From NCBI GenBank assembly GCA_036873135.1, contig JAPTYO010000008.1, forward strand, positions 45,302,441 to 45,366,440: a stretch of DNA of 64,000 nucleotides, given 5' to 3'. The notes under the pieces are model-generated. The model was not told the DNA's origin. It worked only from the letters and a program-made list of their open reading frames with translations, and ran no database searches. This DNA comes from Clarkia xantiana subsp. parviflora (lineage: Eukaryota; Streptophyta; Magnoliopsida; Myrtales; Onagraceae). Made by a program: the position numbers and the translations under genes. Of the stretch, positions 22,296-34,893 are shown piece after piece; position 1 is the stretch's first letter; each line of letters begins with the position of its first letter.

Positions 22296-25200
22296 GAAAA
22301 ATACAAGAAAACACGAAAACCATGACGATGTGATTCAATCAGAGGATTATAGTGATGACCATGTTCTGATCGAAATAAGAGAAAGTCTCGAGAGATTCGA
22401 GGAGAGGAAGCCATCAACTGCCGACACTATCGAGATAGTTAACGTCGGTACAAAGGAAGAACCCCGAGAGCTCAAAATAGGGGCAACTCTTGATCCCTCT
22501 CAGAAAGCCCAAATGATCGAGCTACTAGACGAGTACAAGGAGATCTTTGCCTGGTCATATTCCGACATGCCAGGTTTAGATACATCAATTGTGCAACATA
22601 CTTTGCCCATAGATACTGAGAAGTTCAAGCCCAAAAGACAACATTTAAGGCGACAAAGTCCGGAGTTACTCCTCAAGATCAAGGAAGAAATCATCAAGCA
22701 AATTAACGCATGATTCCTTGAGGTGTGCAACTACTCTGAGTGGGTTGCCAATATTGTCCCTGTACCGAAGAAGGATGGTCGTGTTCGAGTCTGTGTTGAT
22801 TATCGAGATCTCAACAAGGCTAGTCTGAAGGACAACTTTCCACTCCCTCATATTGACATGTTAGTCGATAGCACGACACGACACAATATGTTCTCATTCA
22901 TGGATGGGTTTTCTGGACACAATCAGATCAAGATGGCAGAAGAGGACAAGTCAAAAACCACTTTCATCACGATGTGGGGCACGTTTTGCTACAAGGTCAT
23001 GCCTTTCGGACTCAAAAATGCGGGGGCAACTTACCAGAGAGCGATGGTGACATTGTTCCATGACATGATACATAAGCAGATAGAAGTGTACGTCGATGAT
23101 ATGATCGCAAAATCCCGCGAAAATGAGGACCACCTTGTCAACTTTCTGATGCTCTTTGAACGGCTCAAGAAGTTTAAACTCAGGCTAAATCCAGCAAAAT
23201 GCACATTCGGGGTAACATCCGGTAAGTTGCTGGGCTTTATAGTCAGCAAGAAGGGTATAGAAGTGGATCTCGACAAAGTCAAAGCGATACTAGACCTTCC
23301 AGCACCGTCCACCGTCAAGGAAGTCAGAAGCTTGCTCGGACGTTTGAATTACATTGCGAGGTTCATCGCCAATATGACGAACAAGTGTCAGCCTTTGTTC
23401 CACCTCCTGCGGAAAAATGCATTGATTAAATGGGATGAAGAGTGTCAGCATGCTTTCAATTCAATCAAAGAATATCTCGTCAATTCACCAGTCCTGGTCC
23501 CACCCACTCCGGGTCGGCCGCTTATTTTGTATCCAGCGGTTCGAAAAGGCTCATTGGGATGCATGCTGGGGCAACTAGATGAAGATGGCCAGACAGAGCA
23601 CGCCATTTATTACCTCAGCAAGAAGTTCACTGAGGAGAGGCCAAGTACACGGAAGTTGAAAGGACGAGTTGTGCATTGGTATGGGTGATGCAGCGACTCC
23701 GACAGTATACGCTGTATTACACCATAAACCTCATTTCTAAGCTGAATCCCTTGAAGTACATACTAGAAAAGCTGGCATTAATGAAGAATGTCGCCAAATG
23801 GCAGGTCCAGCTTGCTCAGTACGACATACAGTTCATTCCTCGTACTTCTATAAAAGGGCAGGCTGTTGCAGATCATCTAGCTGAGTTCCCCATTGATGAC
23901 GATCATAAAGCAAGTCACGAGCTTCCGGATAGCGACATACTTCACGTGGAAGAAGAGACAGAAAATGGAAGCATGTGGAGAATGTATTTTGATGGAGCCG
24001 CAAACTCCACCGCCTAAGGTGTAGGGGCAGTACTCGTATCCCCAAATGGCAAACATTTTCCGGTAGCGGCGAAAATTACTTTTCCATGCACCAACAACAT
24101 GGTAGAATACGAAGCATGCATTCTCGGGTTGGGAGCGGCAATTGATTTCAAGATACGTGATCTGGAGGTTTATGGAGATTCCATGCTGATCATCCTCCAA
24201 ACCTTAGGAGAGTGGAAAACAAGAGATCCCAAGTTGCAACCATATCATCAGCATATTAAAGAGTTGAGCGAGAACTTCGAAGAAATAACGTTCACGCAGA
24301 TGCCTCGGAGTAAAAACCAGTTCACAGACGCATTGGCGACCCTCGCGTCAATGGTGAATATTTCAGATGCAAGTTCCATAGAGCCTCTTGAGATCGAAGT
24401 AAACAAGTGTCCCACGTATTGTTGCACACTTGAAGAATCAAATGGCGAACCCTGGTTCATCGACATAAAAAGATACTTACAGTCAGGCGAATTTCCCGAG
24501 GGCGCAAGTAGCAAGGATCGGAAAACCATCCGCAGGATGGGATGTAATTACTTTCTTAGTGGTGAGATTTTTTATAGAAAATCTTTTGATGCCACCCTTT
24601 TGAGATGTGTAGGTTCGGAAGAGGCAAAGTGATTGATGGAGGAAGTCCACGAAGGAAGCTGTGGATCGCACATGAGCGGTCACATGCTCGCAAGAAAGAT
24701 CATGAGGATGGGCTATTTTCGGACCACCCTGATGTTAGACTGTGTCAAGCACGTCAAACGATGCCACCTATGCCAGGTGTACTCTAGTGAAATTCATGCG
24801 CCGCCAAACGAGCTGCACCTGATGTCTTCTCCGTGGCCTTTTTCAATGTGGGGAATCGATGTGATCGGTCCCATCTCAACAAATGCATCTAACGACCACA
24901 GGTTTATTTTGGTGGAAATTGATTATTTTACCAAGTGGGTAGAGGCGGTCACGCTTTCGTCAGTTACTGCAAAAGCGTTTGAGCGTTTCTTACGAAGAGA
25001 CATTGTTGCCCGTTACGAGGTGCCCGAGACGGTAATCACAGACAATGCCAAGAACGTCAACAACAAGTTGATAAATGATTTATGTGTTCAACTCAAGATC
25101 AAGCACAGGAATTCGTCCCCATACCGCCCTCAGATGAACGGCGCGGTGGAAGCAGTGAATAAAAACATAAAGAAGATCATTGAGAAGATGACAGTCACAT

Positions 25201-25699
25201 ACAAAGATTGGCATAATATGCTACCTTGGGCACTCTTGGCATACAGAACTTCGATTCATACTTCAACCGGGGCAACTCCGTTTTCTCTCGTATACGGAAC
25301 TGAAGCTGTTCTACCCGTGGAAGTAGAGATCCCCTCTGCAAGGATCCTGGCAGAATCAGGGCTCAACGAGGCAGAATGGGCTAGACAGAGGTATGAACAG
25401 TTGAACCTCATTGACGAAAAGAGGCTCACGACACTATGTCACGGGCAATGTTACCAACCACGGATGGCTAGGGCCTTTGACAAAAAGGTACGACCACGTA
25501 ATTTCCAACCGGGGGACCTGGTATTGCGTAAAGTGTTGCATATCAATCCTGATTCGCGAGGAAAGTTCGCACCAAAGTACGTAGGACCCTACTGGTCAAA
25601 GAGATGTTCGAGGGAGGTGCACTGATCATCACGGATATGGACGGTCAAGACCTTCCTAGTCCAATCAACGCAGATGCACTTAAAAGGTACTATGCCTGA
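22296..25699 (+). pseudogene. A pol: RT, RNase H, second RNase H, integrase
   Basis: Order of domains: RT with V-C-V-D-Y-R-D-L-N, M-P-F-G-L-K-N-A-G-A-T-Y and catalytic Y-V-D-D (about 23080-23100); RNase H (about 23400-23850); a second RNase H starting M-Y-F-D-G-A (about 23980-24230) with D-G, E-Y-E-A and Y-G-D-S motifs; integrase with HHCC-type finger (about 24640-24780), W-G-I-D-V-I-G-P, I-T-D-N and the glutamate of N-G-A-V-E-A-V-N-K (about 25150). Dual RNase H is a Tat-clade trait. Breaks: TGA 22711-22713, frameshift about 23640-23680, TAA 24015-24017, TGA 24630-24632, frameshift near 25590; the last frame ends at TGA 25697-25699. Not functional as it stands. Confidence 0.85.
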
Positions 25700-26645
25700 A
25701 AAGGGCAGTTTCTCCATGTAAAGCTTAAAAAAAAAAAAAAAAAAATCCCGCTAGGTCGAAAAACGGTAAAGGCGACTTAGGCAAAAATTAGGGATGAGAG
25801 GCATGATTGAAAATCTGAAAGGACAATCATGGTAAAAGGAGAGTTGAAAAAAGAAAGAAAGAAAAAAAAAAACCAGGGCTTTAAGTAGCGATGACGACAG
25901 ACTTCATAGTGCATCATGAGCTACTTACCTGAGATTTTCAAACTGCATTCTTAAAAGGGCCACAGTCATCCCTAAAACGACTACAAAATAAAGGGCCACA
26001 ACCACCCTTCAAATGGTTACATATAAAGAGCGCTCCCGCAACATCAAAAGCGGAGAATAAGTGAAAGGGCCACAGCCACCTTCCAAACGGCTACAGATAA
26101 AAGAGTGACCCCGCGGATCTTGTAAGGGCGGGAAAATAAAAAAGGGTCACAGTCGTCCCTAAAATGACTACAAAATAAAGGGTCACAGCCACCCTTCAAA
26201 TGGTTACAAATCAAAAGAGCTCGCGCATTGAAGACGGTGAAGAAAGGGTCACAACCACCCTCCAAATGGCTACAAATACTCTCGCATCAAGACGGGAAAT
26301 AAAGTACGGGTCACAGCCACCATTTAATCGGCTACCAAAAAAGAGTGCTTCCGTTAGGTTGAAAACCCGAAAGGGCAGCCTAGGAAAAATTAGGAAATGA
26401 GGGGCATGATAGCAAATTCAGAAATTGCAATCATGGCAAAAGGAGAGAAAATAAAGTCCCGATGGAATGAAACCCCAAAGGGCAATCCATGCGAAAATCA
26501 GGAAAACCGAGGGGCACGGTCTAAAATTCTGACCGTGGCAAAAGGAGAGAATATGAGAGATTAAAAAAAAAAAAAGATCCCGCTATGCTGTCGCGTCATG
26601 CGCAGATTAGGCAAAAATTAGGGACATGCATTCAAGTCATCAAGC
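25700..26645 (+). other. A 3' region, degenerate repeats
   Basis: Non-coding. An A-run at 25729-25745 is followed at about 25955-26340 by six or so degenerate copies of a 60-75 bp unit built on agggccacagccacccttcaa. The block caggcaaaattaggga-like recurs near 25780, 26380 and 26610. No gene. Confidence 0.6.
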
Positions 26646-27350
26646 CACTCGGGGCCCTTATCCAACGGACGCCACTAGAGGCATTTCTCCGACATACGCC
26701 ACTAGAGGCTCTTCTCCGACGGACACCACTAGAGGCTTTTCCTTGTCGCACGCCACTGGAGGCATCATCGATTGAGATTTTACTTTTCCGCACGCCATTG
26801 GAGGCTTTACTTTTCCGCACGCCACTGGAGGCTTTACTTTTCCGCACGCCACTGGAGGCTTTACTTTTCCGCACGCCACTGGAGGCTTTACTTTTCCGCA
26901 CGCCACTGGAGGCTTTACTTTTCCGCACGCCACTGGAGGCTTTACTTTTCCGCACGCCACTGGAGGCTTTACTTTTCCGCACGCCACTCGAGGCTTTACT
27001 TTTCCGCACGCCGCTGGAGGCTTTACTTTCCCGCACGCCACTGGAGGCTTTACTTTTCCGCACGCCACTGGAGGCTTTACTTTTCGTCACACCACTGGAG
27101 GCTTTACTTTTCTGCACGCCACTGGAGGCTTTACTTTCCCGCACGCCACTGGAGGCTTTACTTTCCCGCACACCACTGGAGGCTTTACTTTCCCGCACGC
27201 CACTGGAGGCTTTACTTTTCTGCACGCCACTGGAGGCTTTACTTTCTGCACCGCCACTGGAGGCTCTTTACTTTTCCACACCGCCACTGGAGGCTTTAAT
27301 TTATGCATCGCTAATGGAGGCACCGCCAACAGGCGTCCCACCGACAGAGG
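26646..27350. repeat. 27-bp tandem array in A's 3' region
   Basis: About 25 copies of a 27-bp unit (core ctttacttttccgcacgcca followed by ctggagg). Central copies (about 26790-27240) are nearly identical, outer ones diverged. Because 27 is divisible by three, long frames are open on both strands (up to 265 codons); they encode only the repeat. Tandem arrays in the 3' region of Tat/Ogre elements are known and can seed satellite DNA. Confidence 0.9.
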
Positions 27351-27493
27351 TTTTATTTTTCCGCACCAGAATAAGCATATGAGCCCACCTTGAAGACTTT
27401 GAAGAATTGGAAGAGAATATACTTTCTGGTCAAAATCAGCGTTTCCTCGTTTTTGGACAAACCCCTTCAAACACGTTCTACAGGAGTCCGTCC

Positions 27494-27507
27494 AGAGAGG
27501 GGCAAAC
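27494..27507 (+). other. A polypurine tract
   Basis: AGAGAGGGGCAAAC immediately precedes the 3' LTR start TGTAAACACT. Confidence 0.75.
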
Positions 27508-27978
27508 TGTAAACACTCGATTTTGACCCGGACGTAACGACGTTACACATGATACGTCAAATTCTGGACGCTTCAAGCCACAAAGTCTCCAAAAATGCTC
27601 AAGGGCACATTAGGGAAATTATTATAAATATATTATAAATTATTTCGAATTTATTTAATATTTTCGGAATTTTTTAAATATATATATATAATAATTAATT
27701 TTTTTTATTTTAGAAAATTATCTGTAAGATATTTATCTCCAGATATTATTTTTTATTCAAAAAAAAAATTATCTGTAAAGATAAATATCCTTAGGAATAT
27801 TCTCTAGAATAATTATCTGTTAGCATTTTTTATTTAAATTTTATGTGTAATCTAGACTATGTTTTTAGTATAAATAGGGGTCTAGGTTACATTGTAAACA
27901 CACAAAAAAACACATTAGAAAACAATAGACTACTTTTCTTGAGATCGAATTTTGTCCTTTTGTGATTTATTTAAAATA

Positions 27979-28009
<31 letters not shown>

Positions 28010-28811
28010 TTCTTTTCTTCTTCTTCCCGTCTGGAGATCTCCTCTGCTGTCGCCGGCCGTGACCACCGCCGCCTGCCGTCCGACGCGTCTTCAATCAGCC
28101 CGACACCGCACCCGGTCCGTCCCCCACACCTAACGTCGTCCGCCGCCGCCTGGATTAGCCGGTCGGAGCCCCTCTGTCAATCGCTTACCCGATCGGATCT
28201 GCCCCCCTTCCCGTGCCACCTCTTCGTCCGGTGGTCCAGAGGTCGTCAGCGTCCCGTGTCTCGATTGCCGTCCCGTGCTGCCGTCCGCCATGCTGCCACC
28301 GCCGTCCAAGCCTGCCGAGGAAGATCGTGAATCTGCGCAGGTAATTTTTTTTATTTAATTAATAGTTTATTATTAATATTTTGTTATTATTTTTTCTATT
28401 TTCTGTTATTATTATTATATTACAATTAATTAAAAATTTAAATGTAATTAGTTAGATTTAATTAATAGTTTAATTGTAATTGGTAAAATTTAATTAGTAG
28501 TTTAATTTAAAGTGATTAAGTTTAATAGCATGTTAAAAGTTTTTTTTAATTTTTTTTTTATCTTAGACTTCATTTTTAATAGGAGTTATAGGTTATAATT
28601 AATTTTTAGATTTATATTTGGTAATATCTTTTCGTATGATGAAATTTGATTAATTTTGACATTGTTGGATTAATTTAGTGTAATATATGTATAAACAATA
28701 AAATTGGCAAATTCGTAAATTGAATACCGAAAGGGCGTGATTAATTCCATGAGTTCTAATTCGTAATAGAACCCCCGAACTCGTATTTCTGATCGTAGAC
28801 TAATTTAATAC
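27508..28811 (+). repeat. A 3' LTR, first part
   Basis: Matches the 5' LTR from its first base, with scattered substitutions and small indels, including the GC-rich block (28030-28340) and the CAG/GTAATTT site. It stops in aatac at 28811, where C is inserted. The remainder is at 40222-40358. Confidence 0.9.
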
Positions 28812-29572
28812 TGTTGGATCACGGGCGAAGCTCCGTTACGTCCTTGACGGAAAGCTTGGACTCCTGGGCTTCGCGTAATCCTGCAAAAAGGGGATGACCT
28901 GGGTGGTGACCCAAAATCCCTCTCCGATGCTTAAATGAGTATGTGATCAATGGGGGTGATAGCAGTAATCTCAATGCGTATTAGAGAGAATGAGTTTTCT
29001 GGGGTAACTTCCTCCTTTATATAGGAGGAGGAGTTGCCCAGCTACCTGTGACCATGCTTGGCCGTTGTACCCATGATTCCGTGTATCTCGCCACGATTCC
29101 GTATATCTCGGTTGGGATTCCATATATCTCGCCCCACGCTCCGCGTATCTGACCCGTACTCCGCGTATCTCGGGCACGCCCTGCGTATCTCGGGGGATTT
29201 ATCTTTATCTCTAACCGTCTCCCACTACTCTATCTAGTAGGCGGGTTTCTCGGTCTTTATCCTCTGATCACAAGTCCCGACTCCTGTCGGAGACTCCAGA
29301 GTTGTCTCATTCTAGATCACCACCCAGGACCTTCAGTCTCTACGGGACAGGTCCAGCCTCTGCGGGCTTTATTATCGGGGCCTTTACTAAGGCATATCGG
29401 GGCCTACTCAGAGGCTTCATGTCGGGAGCATTCAGCTCATGTATCGGGACCGCTAAAGTCGGGACCCTTCATACTGGGCCTCTGGGCCTTCCAGGCTTTT
29501 CATCAGGCCCACTGGACCTACTCGTTGTTCATTGGCTGTTAACGGGGCTAACGATTTCATCGGAACCCATCA
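28812..29572 (-). repeat. C 3' LTR (left)
   Basis: 761 bp, reading TGATGGGTTCC ... GATCCAACA on the minus strand. A minus-strand TATA box (TATATAAA) lies at 29016-29023. It contains several degenerate copies of a short ccgtatctcg repeat (29085-29200). Confidence 0.9.
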
Positions 29573-29590
29573 TTTGCCCCCAAGACATGG
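29573..29590 (-). other. C polypurine tract
   Basis: On the minus strand TGTCTTGGGGGCAAA runs directly into the LTR start TGATGGG. Confidence 0.7.
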
Positions 29591-29981
29591 GGGACTTTTA
29601 GTTCGTCATGTCTTCCAGTTCCAGTTCCAGCTCTTCCAACCTTGTTGTTGGAGGCTTTTGTCTCGAGGTCTTCTGATGTCTCCATCAGAGGTTTTTGCCT
29701 TACACGCAATTACTGTATGACAGAGTTTCTCACTCATGATTACCTTGGGCCCACTGGACTCTGTGGACAGTTGTCAAACCCGAGGAGACTCCTCGGTTAT
29801 CACAGCATTAAATGCTAGGGATTATGAAACGACGCTCAAATCAGCGTGACTATTGCTTTCTGAAAAAGCGTTTATTACGTTACCACGTCTCTTCCGTACC
29901 GTCTTCTCGATATCAACGACCACGATCGCATCGTTTCATCTTCAACGGTCAAGATGAAGTCCCTCCAATTGTCTTTTTGCT

Positions 29982-29988
29982 TATAAAA
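29982..29988 (+). promoter_or_regulatory. TATA box of C's antisense gene
   Basis: TATAAAA lies 163 bp before the first ATG (30145) and is followed by a CT-rich untranslated leader. A similar block (cttcaacggtc upstream, TATAAAA, then aaaccc and a CT-rich stretch) occurs at 63890-64000 in the related right-edge element, so the promoter is shared by at least two elements. Confidence 0.6.
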
Positions 29989-30144
29989 GCTAAAACCCTG
30001 GCATTATTCACTTCTTCTGCACTCTCTCGATTTCTGCCGTTCTTGCATCCGAAGCTTCTCTCCCAAGTTCTTGGTGTTGTTCAAGTGATTCAAGGCCTTC
30101 AGCCTTTCCGATCTTTCTTCATCTTTCTTCAGCGATCACCAATC

Positions 30145-32876
30145 ATGTCTGGTAAGGACTTTCTTCTATGTTTTCATGATTTGCTGATGTTTACTCTCCT
30201 TTTCTCAAATCTTCTTGTTTGTAACCGTTTTAGACGAAGCTAGTTCTGAGGCTAGGGCTCCTTTCACTTTTGAACTCGCTGTCAATGAGATTTCTGAGGC
30301 CTCATATGAGGTTGCCCTTAGAGAGGGGTGTATTACCTCGGATTGGGAACCTCGTTTCCCGTACGAGTCTCAGCCTGCCGTCAGAAGGAAGCACATCGTT
30401 ACGCGTCCTCAGGAAGGGGAAGTGTTCGTCTCCGCCGGACAAATAAGCGCGGGGATTCGGTTCCCCTTCTGCGGAAATTTGGTGGAGATGTGCAACTTCT
30501 ACAAAACGCACCCTTGTACCTTCTCTCCACACGCCATCCGCGTGTGGAATGCCTTCCAACTCCTATGCCACCGCCAACAATGGACGTACAGTCTACTACT
30601 CTTCTGCACCTTCTACGGCATGAAGTGCAACAAGGCTGGTGCCTGCTCCTTCTCCCCCCGACTCCCCAAATGGACAAAGGAGCAACTTTCACGTTTCGGC
30701 TGGGATAGCGAGACTTGGAAGTTCCACAAGGATCGGGTGCTGATACGCGACTCGGGGTCTGACAATAGCGGATGGAAGAAGTACTACTTCTTCGTCCAAC
30801 ACAGCTCTGTCCCGTGGCCTCAGTGGGAGGTCGTGGCGGACCCTGCCCCCAAGCTCCAAGTCTATACTGAGGATGACCTCAACACTCTCCAAATAGTTCA
30901 GCTCTACCGTTGGGGAGACAACTTCATACCCCTCGACGCCAACAAGCTCCAGGAGAAGGACTTGATTCTTATCGGAGTCCGACTCCTTGACTCTGTTTCC
31001 AAAGATTTGGTCATCTGGGTAACACTTCTAACCATCTTGTCTTTTACCTTTTGCAGCCAAGAAGGCTTCTCTGCTGACTCATCTCATTATGAAGCAGGGC
31101 GAGACTGATGCCGTCCCAAGCGGCTCTAAGAGGAAGCGTAAGTTGGTGAAGAAGGGCGCTTCCTCTTCCGCTCCTCTGTCTGCTGCACCTCCAACCGAAG
31201 AGTAGGTCGGGGCCAAGAAGGCCAGGAGGGAGGAGATAGATCGGGCCTTCGGGGCCACTACCGTCGAGGAAGGTAAGCGCGTTCGTCGTGCAATTCAAAG
31301 ATATAAGAAGTTGGTTCCCAAGGAGTTTATCCCCGCTGATCGGGAGTCTCGGGTTCGGGAAATTAAATACATCCTTCAAGGAGAAGTCCCCCGCGTTCTC
31401 AAGGCGGGATATTACAACTTCTTTGGGAAGGACCAGTATGTCGAACGCCAAATTCTCTGGTGTCCTGGCGGAATTCTTCCTGACTATGTTCGTCCTGCCA
31501 CCGCAGGTCCATCGGAGACTCCTGCTCCGACGAAGGCTGCTACTCCAGCGGAGACTGCGGCTCCGCAAGAACTGATGCTGGAGGATGTCCCGGCGGATGC
31601 CCAGTTCCGTCGGGTGACTGATTTGGAGGCCTCCCCTTCCGTCAAAGAGCCTGACGAGGGTGGTCTGCTTCCCCGCGGAGGGTCGGGGCCAAGGAGCCTG
31701 AGGCTCGCCGTGAGGGACGTGTCCCGGAGTCCTCCTCCCGAGCTCCGCACTCCTACTCCGACCGAGGTAGCTCCTCCCACTGATAATGCCAAGGTTATCC
31801 CTCCTCTTCCGATGGATGAAAATCTTTACGAGATTTACACACCCGACCAGGCGACGGTTCCCTGGCGTCCGATCGAATCCCTCCAAGGGTTTTCGGTTCA
31901 ACGGGGGAATCTTCAGCCTGACTTGGCCCTGCATCTGCTGGCAGGGTCAATTCCTCCCGCTTTGAGACAGCCGCTTTGCTTAACGCAGGCGGACATCCAA
32001 GAGAAGTTCCGCGCTATGGCCGTCCATCGAATGGAGGTAATACTTTAGCTTTACTTGTTTTCTTCCTTACCCTTACCTTCGACCATCGAATTCTAATCTT
32101 TTTTCCTTTCGCCTTAGGAAACCGCGGACCAGCAGCGCTGTTTTGCCATCGCCTTAAGTCTGAAGAGTGCTTTGGAGGAGGCTGAAGCTAAATCAGACCC
32201 CGATGCGTTAGCCAAGCTCCAGGTGGAGCTCGACGAGGCGGTGGCGGCCAAGAACAATATGGCCAAGGAGAAAACTCTCCTGGACGAGATGGCTTCGAGC
32301 CTGCTCAAGCAAGTTCAAGATCATGAGGCTGTCATGCGTCGGGAGCGGAAGATGTTCCAAGTGGAGCAGCAGCGGAATGAGGCGGAGAAGAAGCAGCTCA
32401 TTCACGAGAAGGGCGTCTTCGCGGAGGCCAAGGTGAGATTTGAGGCCGAGAGGGCTCAGTTCTCGGCCAAGCTGACTGAGGCAAAGGCTCAAGGCCTCGA
32501 GGAGGGCCGCCTGCAGGGCCGCGAGGAAGGTTTCCAGCAGGGTCGCGAGGAGGGCCGCCTACAGGGCCGCGAGGAGTATCGGAATTCCGAAGAATTCAAG
32601 GTGGATGCTGTAGAGTTCTGCAAGTCCGAGGTGGAGGATGTTTTGTACAACGCCGTCGAAGAACTCTACACAGCCTACGCGGATTCCATTGACTTCACGA
32701 AGTCCGAGACTCTCGCCCCCGTCGCGGAGAAGTACTTCAACCTCCCCGCGGAGAGTGAAGAGACTGCTGCCGTGGACCCGACTCCGCCGGCTGCGGAGCC
32801 TTCTGCCCAGGCCCCTCCGAACCTTGCTCCCTCCGATATTGCTGAGGATCCATCTTCCAACAAGGATCAAGTCTAA
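30145..32876 (+). CDS. Antisense gene of element C, four exons, one internal stop
   Basis: Gene model read from the sequence: exons 30145-30151, 30234-31018, 31098-32036 and 32118-32876, with GT-AG introns of 82, 79 and 81 bp; phases agree at each junction and give 830 codons. An in-frame TAG at 31203-31205 is the only break. Exon 2 resembles the plant family annotated as putative gypsy-type transposon protein: G-E-V-F-V then G-I-R-F-P-F-C-G-N-L-V-E-M, H-P-C-T-F-S, and W-K-K-Y-Y-F-F-V. Exon 3 starts basic, then is Pro/Ala/Thr-rich and has L-A-L-H-L-L-A-G-S-I-P-P near its end. Exon 4 is a long coiled coil with E-G-R-L-Q-G-R-E-E repeats and an acidic tail. Extra antisense frames are known in Tat-clade elements; their role is not. 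D carries a homologue. Confidence 0.75.
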
Positions 32877-33736
32877 TGTTACATCTTTTTAGTCCTTGTA
32901 GTTTTTCTTCTTCGTCTTTTGTATCAGAACTCCTAGGCCTTCGAGCCTTTATGTAAGGAATTTCTTTTATCTATTTTGATCTCGACAATCGTTTGCACTT
33001 ATTTAACGCGGCTTTAAACTCGTTACTCAGAATGTTCCGATGCACCATTTGAGATGACTCCATACGTCCTTCTGACGCTTGACTCGGGACTTCACCATTT
33101 AAGGCTTCTCGTCCAATCGGGACTTCACCACTTAAGGTTTCTCGTCCAATCGGGACTTCACCACTTAAGGCTTCTCGTCCAATCGCACATCATTAAGATG
33201 ATTTCGTCATACCTTTTGAGGCTTTTATCACGTCCTTTCAGACGACTTTAGTCATACCCGTTAGGGCTTTTGGCCACGTCATATAGACGACTTACGCGGA
33301 CCCGCTAGGGCTTTTTTCATACTCGTTAAGGCTTTTGGCCGCATCATACAGACGACTTACGCGGACCCGCTTAGGGCTTTTTTTCATACCCGTTAAGGCT
33401 TTTGGCCGCATCATATAGACGACTTACGCGGACCCATTAGGGCCCTTTCGTACCTAGGCTTTTGGTTGCATCATATAGACGACTTATACGTACCCCGTAG
33501 GGCTTTTGTCCGTACCTGTTAAGGCTTTTTGCCGCGCCATAAAGGCGACTTACTCGTACCTCGGAAGGCTTTTATCGTACCTCGGAAGGCTTTTGTCGCG
33601 TCCTTCAGGACGTCTTACTAACAGTTAGAATAATTCTGAAAATAATTTGATCGGAAGCAACTTCTTTTATTAATAACTCAAAGCTTTGCTTACATCGGAT
33701 TGATAGATAACTTGCGCCATTCGCGGCGACTTAATA
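32877..33736. other. C spacer between antisense gene and integrase
   Basis: Non-coding and repetitive: three or four copies of a 33-bp unit (cgggacttcaccacttaagg type) at about 33080-33185, then degenerate units of about 60-65 bp with tagacgacttacgcggaccc and agggctttt boxes to about 33600. The two opposing genes of C converge here, so it probably holds both transcript ends. Confidence 0.6.
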
Positions 33737-34893
33737 TCAAACATGATACTTCTTCAAGTGTTCGCCACTGAAGGAATGCTTCAACGTCTTGCCATCAAGG
33801 TCCTCTAGTTTGTATGCATTGAGGGCTGGCATCCCTACGATCTTGTAAGGTCCCTCCCATTTTGGTGATAGCTTGTTGACCCGATCTTGATGAACGAACT
33901 CGTTCCTTCGCCAGACAAGTTCTCCCACGAATAATTGTCGGGACTTGACACGCCGATTGTAATATCGGGCTGTTGCCAGACGCATCCGAGCCTGGACTTC
34001 ATCAGCCTTCCACCTCTTTTCCTCGAGTAAGTCTAAGTCTAGACGTCTCATTTCCTCGTTTGTCAGAGGCTCGTAATATTTTGCGCGATGGGACGCCACC
34101 GCTATCTCCACGGGAGCGACTGCCTCCGTGCCATAGACCAGGCCAAACGGAGTTTCCCCCGTCGATTGCTTGGGTGTTGTTCTAACAGCCCACAGCACGT
34201 TCTCGAGCTCATCCAGCCAATGGCCTTGCAAGGCGTAGACTCTCTTCTTCAAGCCATCCATCACGATCTTGTTGGCTGATTCCACTTGGCCATTAGTCTG
34301 AGCGTGGCGGACTGAAGCGGTCCGATGTTCAATTCCTCCAGGTACTCCTTCAACTGAGCCCCATTAAACGGAGGGCCGTTGTCGCTGATCAACACTCGGG
34401 GAACCCCATACCGGGATATGATCTGGGTTTGAAGGAACTTGAGGATCTGTTGCCCCGTCGTTTTGGCCAATGCCTTAGCTTCTATTCACTTTGAGAAGTA
34501 ATCGATGGCCACGAGCAAATACTTGCACTGACCTTTCGCTTGGGGAAGAGGTCCCACCAAGTCAATCCCCCATTGCGCGAAGGGCCATGCACTCCTGATG
34601 GGCATTAAGTCCGCGGCGGGAGCCACGATATTTGGAGCGTACCTTTGGCATGCATCGCAGGATCGGACCATTGCTGTCGCCTCCTTGTTCATCGAAGGCC
34701 AATAGTAGCCTAGGTTCAGTGCTTTTCTCACAAGAGATCGGGCCCCTTCATGACAGGCCGCGACTCCCTCGTGTAGCTCCCTCAAGATCCGATTCGTGTC
34801 AGGTTCTGCCACGCATTTTAGAAAAGGCTTTACGTACCCTTTTTGTATAACTGGTTGTCCACCATCGCGTAGTTGTCCGCAATCCGACGTCAC
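33737..34893 (-). pseudogene. C integrase
   Basis: HHCC-type finger (about 34690-34800, H-E-G ... C-D-A-C-Q), catalytic core W-G-I-D-L-V-G-P and I-S-D-N-G-P-P-F-N-G, then Q-S-T-G-E-T-P-F-G-L-V-Y-G-T-E-A in the distal part. Broken by a TGA at about 34483-34486 where relatives have tryptophan (Y-F-S-K-W), and by a frameshift at about 34261-34330 just before the catalytic glutamate. A TGA near 34887 separates it from RT/RNase H. Confidence 0.85.

Noticed and set aside
26585..27382. Long open frames (up to 265 codons) on both strands
   Set aside because: They translate only the 27-bp repeat; a unit length divisible by three keeps frames open. No start context or domain.
27962..28330. 122-codon frame in A's 3' LTR, Pro/Ser/Arg-rich
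   Set aside because: It covers the GC-rich block of the LTR; the 5' LTR copy does not keep an equivalent frame, so it is more likely untranslated leader.
30302..32870. Minus-strand frames opposite C's antisense gene (for example 31044-31934, 296 codons)
   Set aside because: Shadow of the plus-strand exons; no motif, while the plus-strand model has matching splice phases and a homologue in D.
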